Shown: one piece after another, positions 16,240 to 18,959 of the stretch
Numbering within the stretch: position 1 is the first letter of the stretch
Layout of the letters: each line of letters starts with the position of its first letter
Assembly: GCA_049694275.1 (NCBI GenBank)
Contig: JBAVQS010000244.1
Location: 1 to 18,959 of the forward strand
Direction: 5' to 3'
Length of the DNA stretch: 18,959 nucleotides
Origin: JBAVQS01 sp049694275
GTDB lineage: Bacteria; Chloroflexota; Anaerolineae; UBA4142; SHND01
The notes under the pieces: generated by a model
Told to the model about the DNA's origin: nothing
Database searches by the model: none
What the model saw: only the letters and a program-made list of their open reading frames with translations
Program-made: the position numbers and the translations under genes

Positions 16240-17952
16240 CTATGTTTTTGCCGTAATAACCTCAATGCCCAGCTTGCTCAGTTCCAGCCGGGTACTGGCC
16301 GGCAGTGCATTATCCGTAATCACCTTGTTGACTGCTTTGACCGGCGCGATCTGGATGACCGATTCCTGTCCAAAGCGCGTATGATCGGCCAGCAGGATCA
16401 CCTCACGCGCTGCGCGGAGCATGGCCTGTTTGACGTTCACTTCGGAGAGGTTCGTGTGGGACAACCCGAATTCCATGCTGATGCCGGTGACGGCCAGAAA
16501 GAGCTTGTCCGCCCGCAGCCCTGCGAGCGCAGTCTCAGCCGTTGGCCCGATGAGCGTGTCGCTCGACCGGCGCAGTGATCCGCCGGTCGAAATGATACTG
16601 ATATTCGGTTGATTGCGCAAGGCCTGAAAAACCGGGACGGAGTTGGTAATGACGGTGATATTCTCTTTGTTCGCCAGTTCTTCCGCCAAATAGAGCGTCA
16701 CCTCGCTGCCGTCAATCACCAGCACGTCCCCCGGTTGGACCTGCGCGGCAGCCATTTGCGCGATGGCGCGCTGTCTTAGCGCCAGGTCGGCGCGGATCGT
16801 CTCGGCGGCGTCCACCGCCTCAAATTCAATCCCCAGCGATGCGGCGTACGACCGCATCAGCGCCGTCAGGTTTTTGTACCACTCGTGTTCGCTGAACGGA
16901 ACGACAAAGCCGATGCGTTTAGGCCATTGCGCCCGCTCGTGTGTCCCGCCCCGTTCAATCTTGAGGGGAATGGAGAGCCGCGTCTGTGCTGCGTTCTGGG
17001 ATAGTTCCCAGCCCTGGTCGCGGCGCGTGTAAAAATCGGTGAGGGTCTCCGGTGTGACAATCGCATAGGGTGTCACGAGCTGCGAGGCGAGGGACTGATT
17101 GGCATAGGCGGCGATCGCCGCCTCGATGCACACCGGCGCGACAATCTCGGGGAACATGGCCAGCCCCACCCGGCAGTGCCCATGTTCGGCGAGCGCATTG
17201 CGCATCGTGTCGCCTTCGAGGCCGAACGTCAATATCAGGAGCGAGCTGGGATCGATGCCTCGATCGCGTGCTGCGCAGGTCGCCCCCCAGGCGGTTGCGT
17301 CGTTGATGCCAAAGATGATGTTGATCTCGGGATGCACAGAGAGGGCGTCGGCAGCGAGTTGATAAGCCGTCTCGTAACGCGACTGGGCATTAATCGAGAG
17401 GACGACCTGCGCGTTAGGCATTACCTCGCGCAGCCCGGCGATAAATCCCTGGCTTCGCATCTGGGTGTTGCTCAGCCGGTAAGAGAGGTCCAGTAAATTT
17501 GCGTGTCCCCCCAGGTGTTTCTGTGCGTACCGCCCGGCCCAGCGCCCCAGGTCCTGGGCGGCAAGGAAATTGTCGACCGACACAACCGTCCGCATTCCAG
17601 AGATGCCGAGCGATTCGCCGACGACGGCAAGATTTCTCCGCCCGGCGCGGTCCATGAGCGCGCGGTCCGATTGTGGATCGAGCGAGGTGGCGATCAAGAC
17701 ATCCACCCGATCGATCAACGAGCCTTCGGCTGGGGAAGGGGGAGGCGGGGGAGGTTCGGTCGAGCTCGCCGCGCGCAAAGAGATTGCTCCGCCATAGGTC
17801 TTTTTCAACCGCTTGTCGTCTTCGAGTTGTTGCAAATCACGCCGGACGGTCACTTCGGATACATCCAGCAAGGCGCTCAGTTCCTTGACGGAGATAAATC
17901 CGTGTCCATCGACGAGTTCGACGATTTGATCCAGGCGATTGTCAGCGGCCAT
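16240..17952 (-). CDS. DeoR-type transcription regulator with a periplasmic-binding-protein-like sensor
   Basis: A 570-residue hybrid regulator, against about 250 for an ordinary DeoR protein. Order of parts: DeoR winged helix-turn-helix (1-57; KELSALLDVSEVTVRRDLQQ); a proline-rich linker (67-74); the body of a type I sugar-binding-protein/LacI-like domain (about 78-305; DVLIATSLDP, VVSVDN, IIFGINDATAWGA); a short segment (about 344-383; KRIGFVVPFSEHEWYKNL) that looks like the missing first strand-helix-strand of the same fold; and a DeoR C-terminal sensor domain (about 390-570; GDVLVIDGSEVT, ITNSVPV, GGSLRRSS, LIGPTAE, EVNVKQAMLRAAREVILLADHTRFG). It probably senses a sugar or sugar phosphate and controls itself and the divergent binding-protein gene. 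The start at 17952 was chosen for AAAGGA 4 nt upstream and for the HTH following at once; an ATG at 18003 is in frame but unsupported. Confidence 0.85.
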   Translation of the reverse strand: MAADNRLDQIVELVDGHGFISVKELSALLDVSEVTVRRDLQQLEDDKRLKKTYGGAISLRAASSTEPPPPPPSPAEGSLIDRVDVLIATSLDPQSDRALMDRAGRRNLAVVGESLGISGMRTVVSVDNFLAAQDLGRWAGRYAQKHLGGHANLLDLSYRLSNTQMRSQGFIAGLREVMPNAQVVLSINAQSRYETAYQLAADALSVHPEINIIFGINDATAWGATCAARDRGIDPSSLLILTFGLEGDTMRNALAEHGHCRVGLAMFPEIVAPVCIEAAIAAYANQSLASQLVTPYAIVTPETLTDFYTRRDQGWELSQNAAQTRLSIPLKIERGGTHERAQWPKRIGFVVPFSEHEWYKNLTALMRSYAASLGIEFEAVDAAETIRADLALRQRAIAQMAAAQVQPGDVLVIDGSEVTLYLAEELANKENITVITNSVPVFQALRNQPNISIISTGGSLRRSSDTLIGPTAETALAGLRADKLFLAVTGISMEFGLSHTNLSEVNVKQAMLRAAREVILLADHTRFGQESVIQIAPVKAVNKVITDNALPASTRLELSKLGIEVITAKT

Positions 17953-18030
17953 ACTATCCTTTTCTCGCGTGTGGATGTTGGTTGAAAAAAGTGGTCTCCA
18001 CATCGCGTTTGTTCGAGATTACAAATGCGC

Positions 18031-18093
18031 TTTCGGTTTCAAAGCAATTATACAGCAAAAAGCAGAGTATAGTCAATGGTTTTTGAAACGAAA
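18031..18093. promoter_or_regulatory. Inverted AT-rich motif pair flanking the regulator promoter (candidate operators)
   Basis: TTTCGGTTTCAAA (18031-18043) and TTTTGAAACGAAA (18081-18093) are inverted copies, except for one extra G in the first. Their centres are 50 bp apart, about five helical turns. They bracket the -10 and -35 boxes of the regulator promoter, and the second lies upstream of the divergent -35. Binding by the DeoR-type regulator is an inference. Confidence 0.45.
18047..18076 (-). promoter_or_regulatory. Promoter of the regulator-ROK-GHMP genes
   Basis: On the minus strand: TTGACT (18071-18076), an 18-bp spacer, TATAAT (18047-18052). The predicted start is about 90 nt before the regulator ATG. 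It lies back-to-back with the plus-strand promoter at 18118-18146. Confidence 0.65.
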
Positions 18094-18117
18094 TTTACGA
18101 GTTTGTTCAAAAAAGTA

Positions 18118-18146
18118 TTGACAAGCTCAATTATGTGTGCTAAGAT
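18118..18146 (+). promoter_or_regulatory. Promoter of the sugar-binding lipoprotein gene
   Basis: TTGACA (18118-18123), a 17-bp spacer, TAAGAT (18141-18146), with a TG one base before the -10 (extended -10). The predicted start is near 18153, giving a leader of about 257 nt before the ATG at 18410. Confidence 0.7.
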
Positions 18147-18152
18147 GAAAGT

Positions 18153-18409
18153 GAATTGAGCGACTTTGTTAGTTATTCGTGTCTCCATTTTTCCGCCGCT
18201 GTAGCATCGGTTGCTAAAAAGAACAGAGTTGTTTGTTCATACCCACGTGGAGCCCTTTCGACTGGAGGTGATGCCTGACTTAACCGAATCATATTACCAC
18301 AACTACACATTGGGCGTATCTTTGCTCGCCTTCCGAACTGCGTGTAGAGGCGTACACTGGTGGTCGCCCATCTTGTCATCACCTGATTCATTCCAAGGAG
18401 GAGAAGGAA
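18153..18409 (+). other. Long leader of the sugar-binding lipoprotein gene
   Basis: About 257 nt without a supported gene. AGGTGATG (18266-18273) pairs perfectly with CATCACCT (18377-18384), closing a roughly 100-nt loop that ends about 10 nt before the ribosome-binding site AAGGAGGAG (18395-18403). Inside it a small stem GTGTA/TACAC can form. This could be a structured regulatory leader, but no known riboswitch class is recognised. Confidence 0.35.
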
Positions 18410-18959
18410 ATGAAACACCGCAGTTTCTTGATCCTGGCCGCGCTGGCGCTTTTGGCCGTCATTGTTATGGGTTGCGCCCAGGTAACCCCGGCCCCGCAAG
18501 CACAGCCGACAGCAGCCGCCGCTACCGCGGCCCCGGCCGCCACATCTGCCCCGGCCGCCACATCCGCCCCGGCGACCGGCGCTCTCAAAAAGTACAAATT
18601 CGGTTTTCTGGCGGGCGTGAATGACCCGTTCTATATCAATATGCAGAACGGCGCACAGCAGGCTGCCGCCGACCTCGGCATTGACCTGGTCGTCCAAATT
18701 CCGGCGACGTGGAACACGACCGCGCAGACTCCGATGCTCGACGCCATGGTCGCCCGTGGCGATCTGAACTTCCTGTTTTTGGCCCCCGTCGATAAAGACG
18801 CGATGGTCGCCCCACTGAAAAAGGCGAACGACGCCGGTCTGCCGCTCTTGACGGTGGACACCTTTATCGGCGACGGCGATTATGTGAACGGCCCCATCAA
18901 GTTCCCGTTGTCCTTTATCGCCTCGGACAACAAGCAGGGCGGCGTCATCGCCTGCAATG
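18410..18959 (+). CDS. ABC sugar-transport substrate-binding lipoprotein (RbsB-like), 3' end outside window
   Basis: An open frame from the ATG at 18410 to the window edge (183 codons, no stop). A strong AAGGAGGAG ribosome-binding site lies 6 nt upstream. The product begins with a lipoprotein signal (lipobox VMGC, C22) and an Ala/Pro/Thr-rich tether (to about residue 60). It then enters a type I periplasmic-binding fold: KYKFGFLAGVNDPFYINMQNGAQQ, a helix, FLFLAPVDKDAMVAPLKKAN, LPLLTVDT and FIASDNKQGG. It would capture a sugar outside the membrane for a CUT2-type ABC importer, whose permease and ATPase genes are presumably just beyond the window. It is transcribed divergently from the DeoR/PBP regulator, which probably controls it. 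The ligand is unknown; CUT2 proteins usually bind monosaccharides. Confidence 0.9.
   Translation, partial: MKHRSFLILAALALLAVIVMGCAQVTPAPQAQPTAAAATAAPAATSAPAATSAPATGALKKYKFGFLAGVNDPFYINMQNGAQQAAADLGIDLVVQIPATWNTTAQTPMLDAMVARGDLNFLFLAPVDKDAMVAPLKKANDAGLPLLTVDTFIGDGDYVNGPIKFPLSFIASDNKQGGVIACN
18531..18566 (+). repeat. 18-bp tandem repeat encoding the lipoprotein tether
   Basis: Two 18-bp units beginning CCCCGGCCGCCACATC (18531-18548 and 18549-18566) differ at one base, followed by a partial third unit. They encode APAATS-type repeats in the flexible tether after the lipobox. Length changes here would be harmless to the protein fold. Confidence 0.7.

Larger units (their letters stand above)
18007..18240 (+). 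repeat. Three direct copies of GTTTGTTC in the divergent intergenic region
   Basis: The string GTTTGTTC occurs at 18007-18014, 18101-18108 and 18231-18238, all in the same orientation and followed by GA, AA and AT. One copy lies in the regulator leader, one between the two promoters and one in the binding-protein leader. They may be half-sites for the regulator. An 8-mer in AT-rich DNA can also recur by chance. Confidence 0.35.

Noticed and set aside
16188..16265. Upstream start of the ROK kinase at 16265
   Set aside because: The extra residues translate the hairpin repeat and the end of the regulator gene. GAGGA before 16187 marks the real start.
17953..18003. Upstream start of the regulator at 18003
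   Set aside because: No ribosome-binding site is seen there; the helix-turn-helix begins right after the ATG at 17952, which has AAAGGA in front.
18211..18624. Plus-strand 137-residue frame in the binding-protein leader, including an ATG at 18271 after GGAGG
   Set aside because: The GGAGG is only 2 nt from that ATG, too close for a normal start, and the frame overlaps the well-supported lipoprotein start out of frame.
18173..18861. Minus-strand frames opposite the binding-protein gene (174, 69 and 76 residues)
   Set aside because: They are antisense to a gene with a clear lipobox, ribosome-binding site and binding-protein motifs; the Gly/Arg repeats merely mirror the Ala/Pro tether.
1..18959. 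tRNA, rRNA, CRISPR array or insertion sequence
   Set aside because: No tRNA-like or rRNA-like stretches, regularly spaced repeats, transposase frames or long terminal inverted repeats were seen by eye on either strand.

Overview
The window is a carbohydrate-utilisation locus built around beta-glucan oligosaccharide breakdown. It probably comes from a member of the Chloroflexota. The reasons are the GC-rich, two-domain-lipoprotein style of the genes (lipobox followed by Ala/Pro/Thr-rich linkers), a DeoR-type regulator carrying a periplasmic-binding-protein-like sensor, and short hairpin repeats containing GAGAGGGGTTAGGGG. The phylum call is an inference from these traits; there is no rRNA or phylogenetic marker in the window.

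Layout. All complete genes lie on the minus strand, so transcription runs from right to left. From 18.0 to 14.2 kb are a DeoR/PBP hybrid regulator, a ROK-family sugar kinase and a GHMP-family kinase. From 13.8 kb down to 78 is a six-gene enzyme cluster: a cellobiose-phosphorylase-type GH94 enzyme, a lipoprotein GH3 beta-glucosidase/exoglucanase, a second GH94 phosphorylase, a DUF4380/aldose-epimerase-like protein, a very large (1072 aa) GH94-like phosphorylase and a cytoplasmic GH3 beta-glucosidase with a PA14 insertion. Spacings inside this cluster are 45, 19 and 4 bp, a 4-nt overlap, and 22 bp, so it reads as one operon. It ends at a hairpin with a T5 tract at the left edge. On the plus strand, diverging from the regulator, starts a truncated ABC sugar-binding lipoprotein (RbsB-like) that runs off the right edge.

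Control. Directly in front of the enzyme operon is a consensus promoter (TTGACA, 17 bp, TATAAT, minus strand). Its -10 box shares a base with a perfect TGGGAGCGCTCCCA palindrome, identical to the CebR/CelR cellobiose-repressor operator known from Streptomyces and Thermobifida. A second site with one mismatch lies 85 bp downstream in a leader of about 350 nt. No LacI/CebR-type repressor is encoded in the window. The regulator that is present has a DeoR helix-turn-helix, and its binding-protein-like sensor appears to be circularly permuted. The regulator and the binding-protein gene have back-to-back promoters surrounded by repeated AT-rich motifs.

How the parts fit (inference): the lipoprotein GH3 trims glucans outside the cell. 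Imported oligosaccharides are split by phosphate (three GH94-type enzymes, giving glucose 1-phosphate) or by water (cytoplasmic GH3, giving glucose). The ROK kinase phosphorylates the free hexose. The roles of the GHMP kinase and the DUF4380 protein are unknown. No oligosaccharide permease and no endoglucanase are visible in the window.
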